Positions 17,632 to 26,835 of a stretch of 64,000 nt of DNA are shown in pieces; within the stretch, counting starts at the first letter, position 1, and every line of letters begins with the position of its first letter. The stretch comes from Algicella marina (lineage in GTDB: Bacteria; Pseudomonadota; Alphaproteobacteria; Rhodobacterales; Rhodobacteraceae). Both the position numbers and the translations under genes were made by a program. The notes under the pieces were generated by a model, which worked only from the letters and a program-made list of their open reading frames with translations, searched no databases and was not told the origin of the DNA. The stretch is from the NCBI RefSeq assembly GCF_009931615.1, contig NZ_CP046620.1:759501-823500 (forward strand). The letters run 5' to 3'.

Positions 17632-19239
17632 ATGAGAATGACACGATTGAAGAGAAATTTCGTCGCGCTGACTGCGGCACTGACGCTCGGGGCCTTGCCG
17701 GCTCTGGCACAGGGCACTTTGCGGGTGGGCATGACGGCATCCGATATTCCGCTTACCACCGGCCAGACGGACCAGGGTGGCGAAGGCATGCGGTTCATAG
17801 GCTACACTGTCTATGATGCGCTGATCAACTGGGACCTGACTTCGGCGGATAAGCCGTCGGTCCTGATCCCCGGTCTGGCAGAAGAATGGTCCGTCGATCC
17901 GGAAGATCAGACAAAATGGACCTTCAAGATTCGCGAAGGCGTCAAGTTTCACGACGGTTCCGAGTTCGATGCTGAAGCGGCCGTCTGGAACTTCGACAAG
18001 CTGCTGGACAATGAGAGCGAACAGTATGATCCGCGCCAGTCGGCACAGGGCAAGTCTCGCATACCAGCGGTGACGTCCTACACGGCGATCGACAAATACA
18101 CACTTGAAATAACCACGGGCACGCCGGACGCGACGCTGCCTTATCAGCTTGCATGGATCCTGATGTCTTCTCCTGCCCAATGGGAGGCGCTCGAAAAGGA
18201 CTGGGAGCAGGTGGCGGCCAGCCCGTCGGGCACAGGCCCGTGGATGCTGGAAAGCTTTGTGCCTCGGGAGCGGGCCGAGCTTGTACCGTTCGCCGATCAT
18301 TGGGACGCGACGCGGGTGCCGAAGCTGGAAAAGATGGTGCTGATCCCCCTGCCTGAGCCGAACGCGCGGTCAGCCGCGCTGCTGTCAGGGCAGGTGGACT
18401 GGATCGAGGCACCGGCTCCGGACGTGATTCCGGCGCTGGAGGGCAACGGCTTCGAAATTGTATCCAACACCCTGCCGCACAACTGGACATGGCACCTGAG
18501 CAGGGTCGAGGGGTCGCCGTGGAATGACATAAATGTGCGCAAGGCGGCCAACCTCGCCATTGATCGCGAAGGGATGAAGACGCTGCTCGGTGGTCTGATG
18601 GTGCCTGCCGAGGGGTTCCTGCCGCCGGGCAGCGCCTGGTTCGGGACACCTGACTTCGAGGTAAAGTACGACCCGGAAGCGGCGAAGGCGCTTTTGGCCG
18701 AATCGGGCCATGGGCCGGACAACCCATTGCAGGTGAAGGCGATGATCTCGCCGTCCGGTTCCGGCCAGATGTTGCCGTTGCCAATGAACGAGTACGTTCA
18801 GCAGAACCTTGCGGAAGTGGGAATCGAGGTGGAATTCATCGTCGTGGAATGGAACACGATGATCAACATCTGGCGCGCGGGCGCGGCTGACGAAAGCAGC
18901 CAGGGCGCGCACTCGATCAACTTCACGTATTTCATTCAGGACCCGTTCACCGGCCTGATCCGTCACCTTTCGTGTGACCTCATTGCGCCGAACGGCACGA
19001 ACTGGGGCCATTACTGCGACCCGGAGATGGAGGAGTTGTTCCAGAAGATCCGAACGACTTTCGACCCGGAGGAGCAGACGAAAGTGCTGCAGGAGACGCA
19101 CGAGAAGTTCGTCAACGAGGCGTTGTTCCTGATGGTGACGCATGACGTTGCGCCGCGGGCGATGAGCCCGAAGGTGAAGGGCTTCGTGCAGGCACAGAAC
19201 TGGTACCAAAACTTTGGTACCGTGACGATGGAGGACTAA
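17632..19239 (+). CDS. Peptide/nickel-type ABC transporter substrate-binding protein
   Basis: A 535-residue family 5 (DppA/OppA-like) periplasmic binding protein. A Sec signal peptide spans about residues 1-26, ending ALPALAQ. The family hallmark appears as WTFKIREGVKFHDGSEFDAEA. The ATG at 17632 places the signal peptide at the N-terminus and follows AGGGGAC; the longer frame begins in the A+T-rich leader. It heads an operon with two permeases, two ATPases and six catabolic enzymes, so the cargo is probably a small peptide-like or ureido compound. A UUCG hairpin follows its stop. Confidence 0.88.
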   Translation: MRMTRLKRNFVALTAALTLGALPALAQGTLRVGMTASDIPLTTGQTDQGGEGMRFIGYTVYDALINWDLTSADKPSVLIPGLAEEWSVDPEDQTKWTFKIREGVKFHDGSEFDAEAAVWNFDKLLDNESEQYDPRQSAQGKSRIPAVTSYTAIDKYTLEITTGTPDATLPYQLAWILMSSPAQWEALEKDWEQVAASPSGTGPWMLESFVPRERAELVPFADHWDATRVPKLEKMVLIPLPEPNARSAALLSGQVDWIEAPAPDVIPALEGNGFEIVSNTLPHNWTWHLSRVEGSPWNDINVRKAANLAIDREGMKTLLGGLMVPAEGFLPPGSAWFGTPDFEVKYDPEAAKALLAESGHGPDNPLQVKAMISPSGSGQMLPLPMNEYVQQNLAEVGIEVEFIVVEWNTMINIWRAGAADESSQGAHSINFTYFIQDPFTGLIRHLSCDLIAPNGTNWGHYCDPEMEELFQKIRTTFDPEEQTKVLQETHEKFVNEALFLMVTHDVAPRAMSPKVKGFVQAQNWYQNFGTVTMED

Positions 19240-19245
19240 GGTTGC

Positions 19246-19261
19246 GGGGGCTTCGGCCCCC
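19246..19261 (+). promoter_or_regulatory. UUCG-capped intercistronic hairpin
   Basis: GGGGGC and GCCCCC pair around a TTCG tetraloop, an exceptionally stable hairpin, 7 bases after the binding-protein stop. No T tract follows, so mRNA stabilisation or partial termination is more likely than full termination. Confidence 0.65.
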
Positions 19262-19273
19262 CTTCCGATCGCC

Positions 19274-20227
19274 ATGCTTGGATATCTTTTTCGCCGCCTC
19301 GTCTATGTGATTCCTGTTGGCCTCGGGGTCAGCCTGATCTGTTTTCTGCTTGTCCATATCGCGCCGGGTGATCCGCTGGTGGCGGTAATGCCGATCGACG
19401 CCACCGCGGAACAGGAGGCGGAGATGCGGGCCGAGTATGGCTTCGACAAGCCCTTGCCGGTGCAGTTCGGCATCTGGCTGGGCAACGCCTTACAGGGTGA
19501 TCTGGGTAAATCCATCGCGACGGGCAGACCGGTGGCGAGGGAAGTGGGCCGGGCTGTGGGCAACACACTGCTGCTGGCTGCGGCGGCGAGCCTGATCGGG
19601 TTTCCCCTGGGGCTGCTGTTTGGGTTCATGGCTGGTTATCTGAACAATACGGTCTGGGACCGGCTTGTGACGGCCGTCGCCATCGGGGGCGTTTCCACCC
19701 CGAACTACTGGCTGGGCATGGTGCTGGTGATCATCTTCTCGGTGACGCTCGGCTGGCTGCCGTCCATGGGGGCGGGGCCGGGCGGATCCTCCGATTGGTC
19801 GTGGGACTGGGCGCACATGAAACACCTGGTGCTGCCGGCGATAACGCTGGCGGTGGTTCCGATGGGCATCGTCATGCGGACCACACGGGCCCTCGTGGCC
19901 GATATTCTCGATCAGGATTTCGTGCAGGCGCTGGTGGCCAAGGGCATGACCCGAAGAGGGGTGCTGGCACATGTCGCTCGCAATGCTGCACCGACCGCGT
20001 TGTCTGTCATAGGGTTGCAACTGGGCTATCTGCTGGGTGGTTCGATCCTGATAGAGACGGTCTTCAATTGGCCCGGGTCAGGTTACCTGCTGTCCGTGGC
20101 TATCCTGCAAAGGGACCTGCCGATGCTGCAGGGAACGATACTCGTGCTGGCCATGTTCTTCGTCGCGCTGAACCTTCTGGTAGACTTGGCGCAATCCTTC
20201 ATCGACCCAAGGATCAAGCGCGCATGA
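19274..20227 (+). CDS. Peptide-type ABC transporter permease (DppB-like)
   Basis: A 317-residue DppB-type permease. The N-terminal helix begins YLFRRLVYVIPVGLGVSLICF, and the family signature around VQALVAKGMTRRGVLAHVARNA is present near residues 215-240. It overlaps the next permease gene as ATGA. It forms the channel with the 20224-21117 product. Confidence 0.88.
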   Translation: MLGYLFRRLVYVIPVGLGVSLICFLLVHIAPGDPLVAVMPIDATAEQEAEMRAEYGFDKPLPVQFGIWLGNALQGDLGKSIATGRPVAREVGRAVGNTLLLAAAASLIGFPLGLLFGFMAGYLNNTVWDRLVTAVAIGGVSTPNYWLGMVLVIIFSVTLGWLPSMGAGPGGSSDWSWDWAHMKHLVLPAITLAVVPMGIVMRTTRALVADILDQDFVQALVAKGMTRRGVLAHVARNAAPTALSVIGLQLGYLLGGSILIETVFNWPGSGYLLSVAILQRDLPMLQGTILVLAMFFVALNLLVDLAQSFIDPRIKRA

Positions 20228-21117
20228 CCGACGTTGCCGACGACACGACCATCGCTGTGGAAGCGCCGTTGCAGCCGTCGCGCGGATATTGGGCCGGCGT
20301 GTGGCGCCGCCTTCGGCGCGATCCTGTCTCCCTGGTTTGTGCAGGGCTGCTGAGCCTGCTCGTTCTGGGTGCGATTTTCGCGCCATGGCTGGGGATGGCA
20401 GACCCTTATACGGGGTCAATGATGACACGCTTGAAACCCATCGGGACCGAGGGCCACCCGCTGGGCACAGACGAACTGGGTCGCGATATGCTGGCCCGAT
20501 TGATCTACGGCGGCAGGTTGACCCTTTTTATAGGCATTACGCCGGTGGTTCTGGCCTTTCTTATTGGCACGTCGCTGGGATTGATCGCGGGCTATGTCGG
20601 CGGCTGGATCAACACCATCATCATGCGAACGGTGGATGTGTTCTTTGCCTTCCCGTCGATCCTGCTGGCGATTGCCATATCCGGAGCGCTGGGCGCAGGC
20701 ATTACCAACTCGCTGGTGTCTCTGACCATCGTGTTCATTCCACCGATCACACGGGTGGCGGAAAGCGTCACCGCCTCTGTCCGGGCGCTGGATTATGTCG
20801 ATGCCGCGCGCGCGACGGGGGCCGGGGACTTTACCATCGTTCGAGTGCACGTTCTGGGAAACGTGATGGGGCCGATCTTCGTCTATGCCACGTCGTTGAC
20901 ATCCGTCTGCATGATTATCGCGGCAGGGCTGTCGTTCCTTGGGTTGGGGGTGAAGCCGCCGGAGCCTGAATGGGGGCTGATGCTCAATACTTTGCGCACC
21001 GCCATCTACATCAATCCCTGGGTCGCCGCGCTTCCGGGCGTGATGATCTTCATAACTTCGCTTTGCCTGAACCTGCTGAGCGACGGCCTGAGGAGTGCCA
21101 TGAATGTCCGTCAGTGA
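20224..21117 (+). CDS. Peptide-type ABC transporter permease (DppC-like)
   Basis: A 297-residue DppC-type permease. The N-terminal cytosolic segment RRLRRDPVSLV is followed by a first helix, and the family segment HPLGTDELGRDMLARLIYGGR lies near residue 75. The coupling loop is YVDAARATGAG. The ATG at 20224 overlaps the previous stop; longer in-frame sequence upstream reads antisense to the first permease. Its 3' end overlaps the ATPase gene by 14 bases. Confidence 0.88.
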   Translation: MTDVADDTTIAVEAPLQPSRGYWAGVWRRLRRDPVSLVCAGLLSLLVLGAIFAPWLGMADPYTGSMMTRLKPIGTEGHPLGTDELGRDMLARLIYGGRLTLFIGITPVVLAFLIGTSLGLIAGYVGGWINTIIMRTVDVFFAFPSILLAIAISGALGAGITNSLVSLTIVFIPPITRVAESVTASVRALDYVDAARATGAGDFTIVRVHVLGNVMGPIFVYATSLTSVCMIIAAGLSFLGLGVKPPEPEWGLMLNTLRTAIYINPWVAALPGVMIFITSLCLNLLSDGLRSAMNVRQ

Positions 21118-22141
21118 GAAACAGACTCTGGGTTTGAAGGACAAGGGTGGGCCGCGCCAACCGCTGGTGACGGCTGACAATCTGACCTGCCACTTCCCGG
21201 TACGTGCCGGGGCCTTCGCCCCGAAAAAGGTTGTGAGAGCCGTCGATGGCGTCAGCTTTACCGTGGCCAAGGGCGAAACGCTTGGTGTTGTCGGTGAATC
21301 GGGTTGCGGCAAGTCCACGACTGCGCGGCTGCTGATTGGATTGGCGCCGGTGACATCGGGCCGTATGCTGTTCGACGGTCAGCAACTGGGCGAAGAGCTT
21401 TCGATGCGGGAGCTACGCCGTGGTGTGCAGATGGTGTTTCAGGACAGCTATGCCTCTTTGAACCCGCGGCTGACCATCGAGGAGTCGATTGCTTTCGGCC
21501 CGAAGGTCAACGGTGTCGATCCGGGGGAGGCCAGGCGGATTGCGCTGGACCTGCTGGAACGGATCGGGCTGGACCCTGGGCGGTTTGCCGGCCGATACCC
21601 GCATGAGCTGTCAGGTGGGCAACGGCAGCGGGTGAACATCGGTCGGGCGCTGGCGATGCGGCCGCGGCTGGTGATCCTCGACGAGGCTGTCTCGGCGCTC
21701 GACAAGTCAGTGGAAGCACAGGTGCTGAACCTGCTTGCGGACCTGCGCCGCGATTTCGATCTGACCTACATGTTTATCAGTCACGATCTCAACGTCGTGC
21801 GCTTCATCTCCGACAGGCTAATGGTGATGTATCTAGGCGAAGTGGTGGAGATCGGCCCGGCGGAGGCGCTCTACGAGCGGCAGGCGCATCCCTATACGGC
21901 CGCACTTTTTTCGGCGATGCCGTCGATGGACCCGGAGGCGCGGACGGAGGTGCCACCACTTGCAGGTGACCCGCCCAACCCCATCGATCCGCCCACTGGC
22001 TGCCGGTTCCATACCCGTTGCCCGTTCGCGGAAAGCGTCTGTGCACAGGCAAAGCCGCGGGCAATGACGATTTCTGAGGGCCACCAGGTGGCCTGCCACA
22101 TGCATGATCCGGCCTCGGGCCATGGCAAGGTGGCGGCATGA
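21104..22141 (+). CDS. Peptide-type ABC transporter ATPase (DppF/OppF-like)
   Basis: A 345-residue ATPase. Walker A is GESGCGKST (about residue 65), followed by QMVFQDSYASLNPR, the signature [15 protein letters not shown] and Walker B LVILDEAVSALD. The oligopeptide-type C-terminal cysteine cluster (CRFHTRCPFAESVC) can bind an iron-sulfur centre in relatives. It overlaps the permease by 14 bases and the second ATPase as ATGA. Confidence 0.9.
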   Translation: MSVSEKQTLGLKDKGGPRQPLVTADNLTCHFPVRAGAFAPKKVVRAVDGVSFTVAKGETLGVVGESGCGKSTTARLLIGLAPVTSGRMLFDGQQLGEELSMRELRRGVQMVFQDSYASLNPRLTIEESIAFGPKVNGVDPGEARRIALDLLERIGLDPGRFAGRYPHELSGGQRQRVNIGRALAMRPRLVILDEAVSALDKSVEAQVLNLLADLRRDFDLTYMFISHDLNVVRFISDRLMVMYLGEVVEIGPAEALYERQAHPYTAALFSAMPSMDPEARTEVPPLAGDPPNPIDPPTGCRFHTRCPFAESVCAQAKPRAMTISEGHQVACHMHDPASGHGKVAA

Positions 22142-23109
22142 GCAATCTGGTCGAAATGAAGAATCTGACAGTCCGGTTTTCCGGGGAACGCACGGTACAT
22201 GCCGTGAACGACGTGAGCCTTGATCTGAAAAAAGGTGAGGTCGTCGCGTTGCTGGGCGAGAGCGGTTCCGGAAAATCGGTGACGATGAAGGCACTCATGC
22301 GACTGCTTCCGGGCAAACGAACGCGGATCGGTGGTACGCTGAATTTCGATGGGCGGGATATCCTGACACTAAAGGGCAGGGCTCTATCAGATTTCCGTGG
22401 GGGTGAGGCGGCGATGATTTTCCAGGATCCGGCGCTGGCGCTGGACCCGGTCTATACCATCGGCCAGCAGATCGCCGAGACGGTGATGCGGCATGAGGGG
22501 CTAAGCCAGAAACAGGCGATGGCGCGGGCGCTGGAGATGTTGGAAAAGGTCCGTATTCCGTCGCCGGAACGCCGGTTGAAAAATTATCCGCATGAGATGT
22601 CCGGAGGGATGCGACAGCGTGCGATGATCGCACTGGCGCTGGCCTGCAAGCCGAAATTGCTGCTGGCGGATGAGCCGACGACGGCACTGGACGCGACGGT
22701 GCAGATGCAGATCCTGCTCCTGTTGCGCGAGTTGCAGCAGGAGATGGGGATGGCGGTTATCTTCGTGACCCATGATATCGGGGTGGCGGTGGAAATCGCC
22801 GACCGGGTGGCGGTGATGTATGCGGGAACGATCGTTGAAACCGGTACGATAGCCGAGATCATGAAGGACCCGCGCCATCCCTACACTCGCGGCTTGCTCG
22901 CGGCCAACCTGCACGGGGCGGTGAAGGGCAGTCGGCTGGATGCCATTCCCGGAGCGCCGCCGACGCTCGAAGCGCCGCCGGATTTCTGCCCCTTCGCGCC
23001 ACGGTGCCCGGAGGCGACAGCCCTTTGCAGCGCCGAGTTGCCGCCCACGATCGTGCCCTCTCCGGGAAGGCGGGTTGCCTGCGTGCTGGAGGCCGAGAAC
23101 GTGATATGA
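22138..23109 (+). CDS. Peptide-type ABC transporter ATPase (DppD/OppD-like)
   Basis: A 323-residue ATPase. Walker A is GESGSGKSV, the signature MSGGMRQRAMIALAL and Walker B LLLADEPTTALD follow, and the C-terminal cysteine-rich segment CPFAPRCPEATALC closes the protein. It pairs with the preceding ATPase to drive import. The stop overlaps the amidase ATG as ATGA, coupling uptake to catabolism. Confidence 0.9.
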   Translation: MSNLVEMKNLTVRFSGERTVHAVNDVSLDLKKGEVVALLGESGSGKSVTMKALMRLLPGKRTRIGGTLNFDGRDILTLKGRALSDFRGGEAAMIFQDPALALDPVYTIGQQIAETVMRHEGLSQKQAMARALEMLEKVRIPSPERRLKNYPHEMSGGMRQRAMIALALACKPKLLLADEPTTALDATVQMQILLLLRELQQEMGMAVIFVTHDIGVAVEIADRVAVMYAGTIVETGTIAEIMKDPRHPYTRGLLAANLHGAVKGSRLDAIPGAPPTLEAPPDFCPFAPRCPEATALCSAELPPTIVPSPGRRVACVLEAENVI

Positions 23110-24272
23110 GGGATCCCTACAATGCGCTGATGCCGTATCCGTCGGTGCCGGTGGCATCTGGCGACGGCCCACTCAACGGTTTGCGTTTCGTGGTCAAGGA
23201 TCTGTTCGATGTGGCTGGTTACCGTACTGGATGCGGCAACGCTGTTCGACTGGCGGAAAGCAGGGTCGCTGAGCAACACGCCCCGGCGGTTGCACGGCTT
23301 TTGCAGGCCGGAGCTGTCTTCGCGGGCAAGGCCCAGACAGATGAACTTGCGTGGTCATTGACTGGCAAGAACCCATACTTTGGTGACATCATCAACCCGA
23401 CTGCGCCGGACAGGATTTCGGGAGGCTCTTCATCAGGTTGTGCGGCGGCAGTCGCCGGCGGGCTGGCGGAATTCGCTTTGGGTACCGATACGGGGGGATC
23501 CGTGCGGGCGCCGGCAAGTTTCTGCGGTGTGTGGGGATTGCGCCCGACCTGGGGGCGGGTACCCCTTGCCGGCTGCATGCCCCTGGTGCCGAGTTTCGAT
23601 ACCGGCGGGCTGTTCGCGCGGGATGGGGTAACTCTGCTGGCTGTCGCGGCGGCCCTGCTTGGGCCTGATAACGCCAATCTGGAGGGTGAAGAACCACTTT
23701 TGGCGGAAGATCTGGTAGCGCGGCTGCCCGATGAGGTTAAGAGGGCGCTGGAGACCACGTTCGCCCGGTTATCCGGTGGCGGCGTTGATCTGTATGTCGA
23801 GGATGCCGAGACGATGCACACCTGTTTCGACACCCTGCAGTCGCGTGAGGTCGTTGAGACGCAGGGGCCATGGATCGAGGAGGTGCGACCGCCGCTCGGA
23901 CCGATGATCAGGGCACGTTATACGACGTCCTTGGCCGTGACACCGGCGATGGAGGCGGAGGCGCGGAATGATCGGGAACGGATCACGGGCCAGCTGGTTG
24001 ACCGGCTGGCAGGAAGGGCAGTGCTGGCACCGGTGGTGCACGACGTGCCATTACGAGCAGATGCCGGGGTGGAGCAGCAGATGGCCTTCTCGGACGCAGC
24101 GCGGCGTCTGCTTTGCGTCGCCGGTATTGCCGGTCTGCCGCAAGTGGTGTTCCCGGCGGTGAGAATTGGCGGCGCGCCGATTGGGCTTTCACTGATCGGG
24201 CCGCCGGGCAGCGACCTTGCGCTTGTGGCGCTGGCCGCACGGCTGGTTGAACCGGAAATGGCGGAGACTTGA
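23106..24272 (+). CDS. Amidase (amidase-signature family)
   Basis: A 388-residue amidase-signature enzyme. The catalytic elements are FVVKDLFD (Lys), GGSSSGCAAAVAGG (cis-Ser) and GTDTGGSVRAPA (nucleophile Ser). It resembles short amidases such as allophanate hydrolase or aryl-amidase types. The ATG at 23106 is coupled to the ATPase stop; the longer frame runs through the ATPase in another frame. Within this operon it may release a carboxylate from an imported amide. It is clearly distinct from the 470-residue amidase at 10435-11847. Confidence 0.85.
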   Translation: MRDPYNALMPYPSVPVASGDGPLNGLRFVVKDLFDVAGYRTGCGNAVRLAESRVAEQHAPAVARLLQAGAVFAGKAQTDELAWSLTGKNPYFGDIINPTAPDRISGGSSSGCAAAVAGGLAEFALGTDTGGSVRAPASFCGVWGLRPTWGRVPLAGCMPLVPSFDTGGLFARDGVTLLAVAAALLGPDNANLEGEEPLLAEDLVARLPDEVKRALETTFARLSGGGVDLYVEDAETMHTCFDTLQSREVVETQGPWIEEVRPPLGPMIRARYTTSLAVTPAMEAEARNDRERITGQLVDRLAGRAVLAPVVHDVPLRADAGVEQQMAFSDAARRLLCVAGIAGLPQVVFPAVRIGGAPIGLSLIGPPGSDLALVALAARLVEPEMAET

Positions 24273-24273
24273 T

Positions 24274-24741
24274 ATGGACGACGGAACGATCGAAGCAAAA
24301 CTGGCGGCCTTGGGGTTGGAATTGCCGCCGGAATGCCCCCCACGGGCAAGCTTCGTCAAATACCGTTTGTGGAACGGGTTGCTCGTGCTATCCGGCCAGA
24401 TATGCGAGTGGTGCGGTGAGCCGAGGTGGCTGGGACCGGTAACGGAAGAAACTTCCGTGGAAGAGATGCAGAAGGCCGCGCAGATGTGTGCATTGAACCT
24501 GTTGTTTTGTGCTAGGGAGGCACTGGGGTCGCTCGACCGGGTAGATCAGGTGTTGCGTTTAGGTGGCTTCGTCAACGCGGAACCTGGTTATGGCCGCGGG
24601 CCGGCAATCATCGATGGAGCTTCCAATTTGTTCATAGATATCTTTGGTGAACGTGGCCGACATGCGCGAACGGCAGTCTGTGTGTCCAGTCTGCCCGTGA
24701 ACGCAGCAGTAGAAGTTGATGCATTGATAGCTGTGTCATGA
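24274..24741 (+). CDS. RidA/YjgF-family enamine/imine deaminase
   Basis: A 155-residue RidA-family protein. The C-terminal block RTAVCVSSLPVNAAVEVDALI carries the conserved Arg and Glu of the active cleft. RidA hydrolyses reactive 2-aminoacrylate and related enamines. Here it directly precedes (ATGA overlap) a diaminopropionate ammonia-lyase-like gene whose reaction produces 2-aminoacrylate, a strong functional match. The start at 24274 lies one base after the amidase stop. Confidence 0.85.
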   Translation: MDDGTIEAKLAALGLELPPECPPRASFVKYRLWNGLLVLSGQICEWCGEPRWLGPVTEETSVEEMQKAAQMCALNLLFCAREALGSLDRVDQVLRLGGFVNAEPGYGRGPAIIDGASNLFIDIFGERGRHARTAVCVSSLPVNAAVEVDALIAVS

Positions 24742-25940
24742 CGCTGATCGCCAATGCCGCGGCCCGGAGAGATGCCGAATGGACAGCTGCGCAGGACGAG
24801 ATCCTGTCCGACGCAGGGTTGCAGGCGGCAGGTTCGGCAATCCGGAACTGGCCAAATTATCAAGTCACGCCCCTGGTCGAACTGCCGACGTTGGCGCAGC
24901 GGATGGGTGTAGCCGCGTTGCATTTGAAGGATGAGGGCGCACGCTTTGGACTGCGCAGTTTCAAGGCGTTGGGAGGCGCATATGCGGTAGCCTGCGTGCT
25001 GCGCCGGGAGTTGGAGCGGCAATCGGGTTTTCCCGTTCCTCTTGCAGAGATTACCGGCGGCAGTATGGCAGACGATGTTGCGGCCATCACTGTGGCCTGT
25101 GCGACCGACGGCAACCATGGGCGCTCCGTTGCCTGGGGCGCACAACAGTTCGGGTGTCGGGCGGTCATCTTCATTCATGAAACGGTATCGGAAGGACGGG
25201 CCGCGGAAATAGCCCGGTTCGGGGCAGAGGTCCGACGCACGAAGGGCGACTACGACGACAGCGTTCGCATCGCGAGCGAGACGGCTGCCGCCGAAGGTTG
25301 GTTCGTGGTCTCCGATACTTCATGGCCGGGATATGAGGATGTGCCGCGCGACGTGATGCAGGGGTATGAGCTGATGGCCAGCGAGGCGTTTGCCGCACTG
25401 ACGCAGCCACCGACCCATATTTTCGTGCAAACGGGCGTTGGAGGTATGGCGGCTGCCGTAGCCGGATTGGCCAAACGCCGTTGGGGAAAAGCGCGGCCCG
25501 TTGTCGTGCTGGCGGACCCGGAAGGCGCTGCTTGCTGGGCCGAGAGTTTCGCGATGGGCATGCCGCAATCGGCAAAAGGCGCGGTCCGTACGATCCAGGC
25601 CGGGCTGGCATGTGGCGAGATTTCCGTGCTGGCCTGGGAAGTGCTCAAGGATCATTCCGACTGGGTGATGACGGTGCAAGACGGCGCGGCGGAGCGGATG
25701 ATGCGAGCGCTGGCGCGCCCTGAAGGCGGCGATCCCGCTATTGTAGCCGGCGAGTCGGCCGTTGCGGGACTGTGTGCCTGCCTGCAGGCGACGCCGGCAG
25801 AGCGCGCAGCCATCGGGTTGGATAGCCAGTCGCGTGTGCTGGCCTTCGTTACCGAGGGAGATACCGATCCGGCGCTCTATCAGAAAATTGTCGGGGTCGA
25901 TGCCGCCACCGTCCTCAGGGGAGGCGTACGTGCGCCGTAA
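24738..25940 (+). CDS. Diaminopropionate ammonia-lyase-like PLP enzyme
   Basis: A 400-residue fold-type II PLP enzyme resembling DpaL (YgeX), which converts D- or L-2,3-diaminopropionate to pyruvate and ammonia through 2-aminoacrylate. The family motif EGARFGLRSFKALGG gives the PLP lysine as Lys76. ATDGNHGRSVAWGA and TGVGGMAAAV are the substrate and phosphate-binding regions. It overlaps RidA at the start and is followed by the carbamoylase gene, whose GTG lies inside its last codons. A substituted diaminopropionate is the inferred substrate. Confidence 0.85.
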   Translation: MTLIANAAARRDAEWTAAQDEILSDAGLQAAGSAIRNWPNYQVTPLVELPTLAQRMGVAALHLKDEGARFGLRSFKALGGAYAVACVLRRELERQSGFPVPLAEITGGSMADDVAAITVACATDGNHGRSVAWGAQQFGCRAVIFIHETVSEGRAAEIARFGAEVRRTKGDYDDSVRIASETAAAEGWFVVSDTSWPGYEDVPRDVMQGYELMASEAFAALTQPPTHIFVQTGVGGMAAAVAGLAKRRWGKARPVVVLADPEGAACWAESFAMGMPQSAKGAVRTIQAGLACGEISVLAWEVLKDHSDWVMTVQDGAAERMMRALARPEGGDPAIVAGESAVAGLCACLQATPAERAAIGLDSQSRVLAFVTEGDTDPALYQKIVGVDAATVLRGGVRAP

Positions 25941-26835
25941 GTTGGTCGCCGCTGTGGCGCAGATGGGACCGGTTGCACGAGACGAAACCCGTGCATCGGC
26001 GGTTGCCCGAATGTGCGAGATGATGCGGGACGCATCGGGACGGGGTGCGCGCGTCGTGGTGTTCCCGGAACTGGCGCTGACCACGTTCTTTCCGCGGTGG
26101 TTTCTGGAAGGCGAGGCGCTGTCGGCATGGTTTGAGACGGAGATGCCGGGGCCGGCGGTGCGACCGCTGTTCGAGCTTTCACAGGAACTGGGGATGGGGT
26201 TCCACCTCGGCTATGCGGAGCGGACGGATGCCGGCCGACATTTCAATACGGCGATTCTGGTCGATGGTGGTCGGTTGCTGGGCAAATACCGCAAGGTGCA
26301 CCTGCCGGGTCATCGTGACGAAGAAAGCTGGCGCCCCTTTCAACATCTGGAAAAGCGTTATTTCGAAACTGGAGACCTGGGCTTTCCTGTCTTCGACGCG
26401 CTCGGCGGCAAGGCGGGGATGTGCATCTGCAATGATCGCCGCTGGCCGGAAACATGGCGAATGCTGGGGTTGCAGGGCGCGGAATTCGTGATGCTGGGTT
26501 ATAACACGCCGGCGCATTATCCTCCGGCGCCGGAGCATGACCATCTCCAGTATTTCCACAACGAGCTGTCGATTCAGGCCGGGTGCTACCAGAACGGGGT
26601 CTGGGCATTGGCAGCGGCGAAAGCCGGGTGCGAGGAAGGTTGCGACCTGATCGGAGGCAGTCTGATCGTTGCACCGACCGGCGAGATTATGGCGAAAGCG
26701 GGTGGCGTTGAGGACGAGGTCATCACTGCGGAGATCGACCTAGACCGTTGTGCCGAAATCCGGCGCAACATTTTCGATTTCGCTCTGCACCGGGAACCGC
26801 AGACATACGGCCTGTTAACGGCACTGAAACCGTGA
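25930..26835 (+). CDS. N-carbamoyl-D-amino-acid hydrolase (nitrilase superfamily)
   Basis: A 301-residue nitrilase-superfamily enzyme strikingly like Agrobacterium D-carbamoylase. It should release D-amino acid, CO2 and ammonia from N-carbamoyl-D-amino acids. The triad is Glu47 (FPELALTTFFPRW), Lys122 (KYRKVHLPGH) and Cys167 (ICNDRRWPE). The GTG at 25930 is chosen because AGGGGAGG lies 5 bases before it and Glu47 then takes its usual number. It overlaps the end of the ammonia-lyase gene by 11 bases and its own stop overlaps the next GTG. Confidence 0.92.
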   Translation: MRRKLVAAVAQMGPVARDETRASAVARMCEMMRDASGRGARVVVFPELALTTFFPRWFLEGEALSAWFETEMPGPAVRPLFELSQELGMGFHLGYAERTDAGRHFNTAILVDGGRLLGKYRKVHLPGHRDEESWRPFQHLEKRYFETGDLGFPVFDALGGKAGMCICNDRRWPETWRMLGLQGAEFVMLGYNTPAHYPPAPEHDHLQYFHNELSIQAGCYQNGVWALAAAKAGCEEGCDLIGGSLIVAPTGEIMAKAGGVEDEVITAEIDLDRCAEIRRNIFDFALHREPQTYGLLTALKP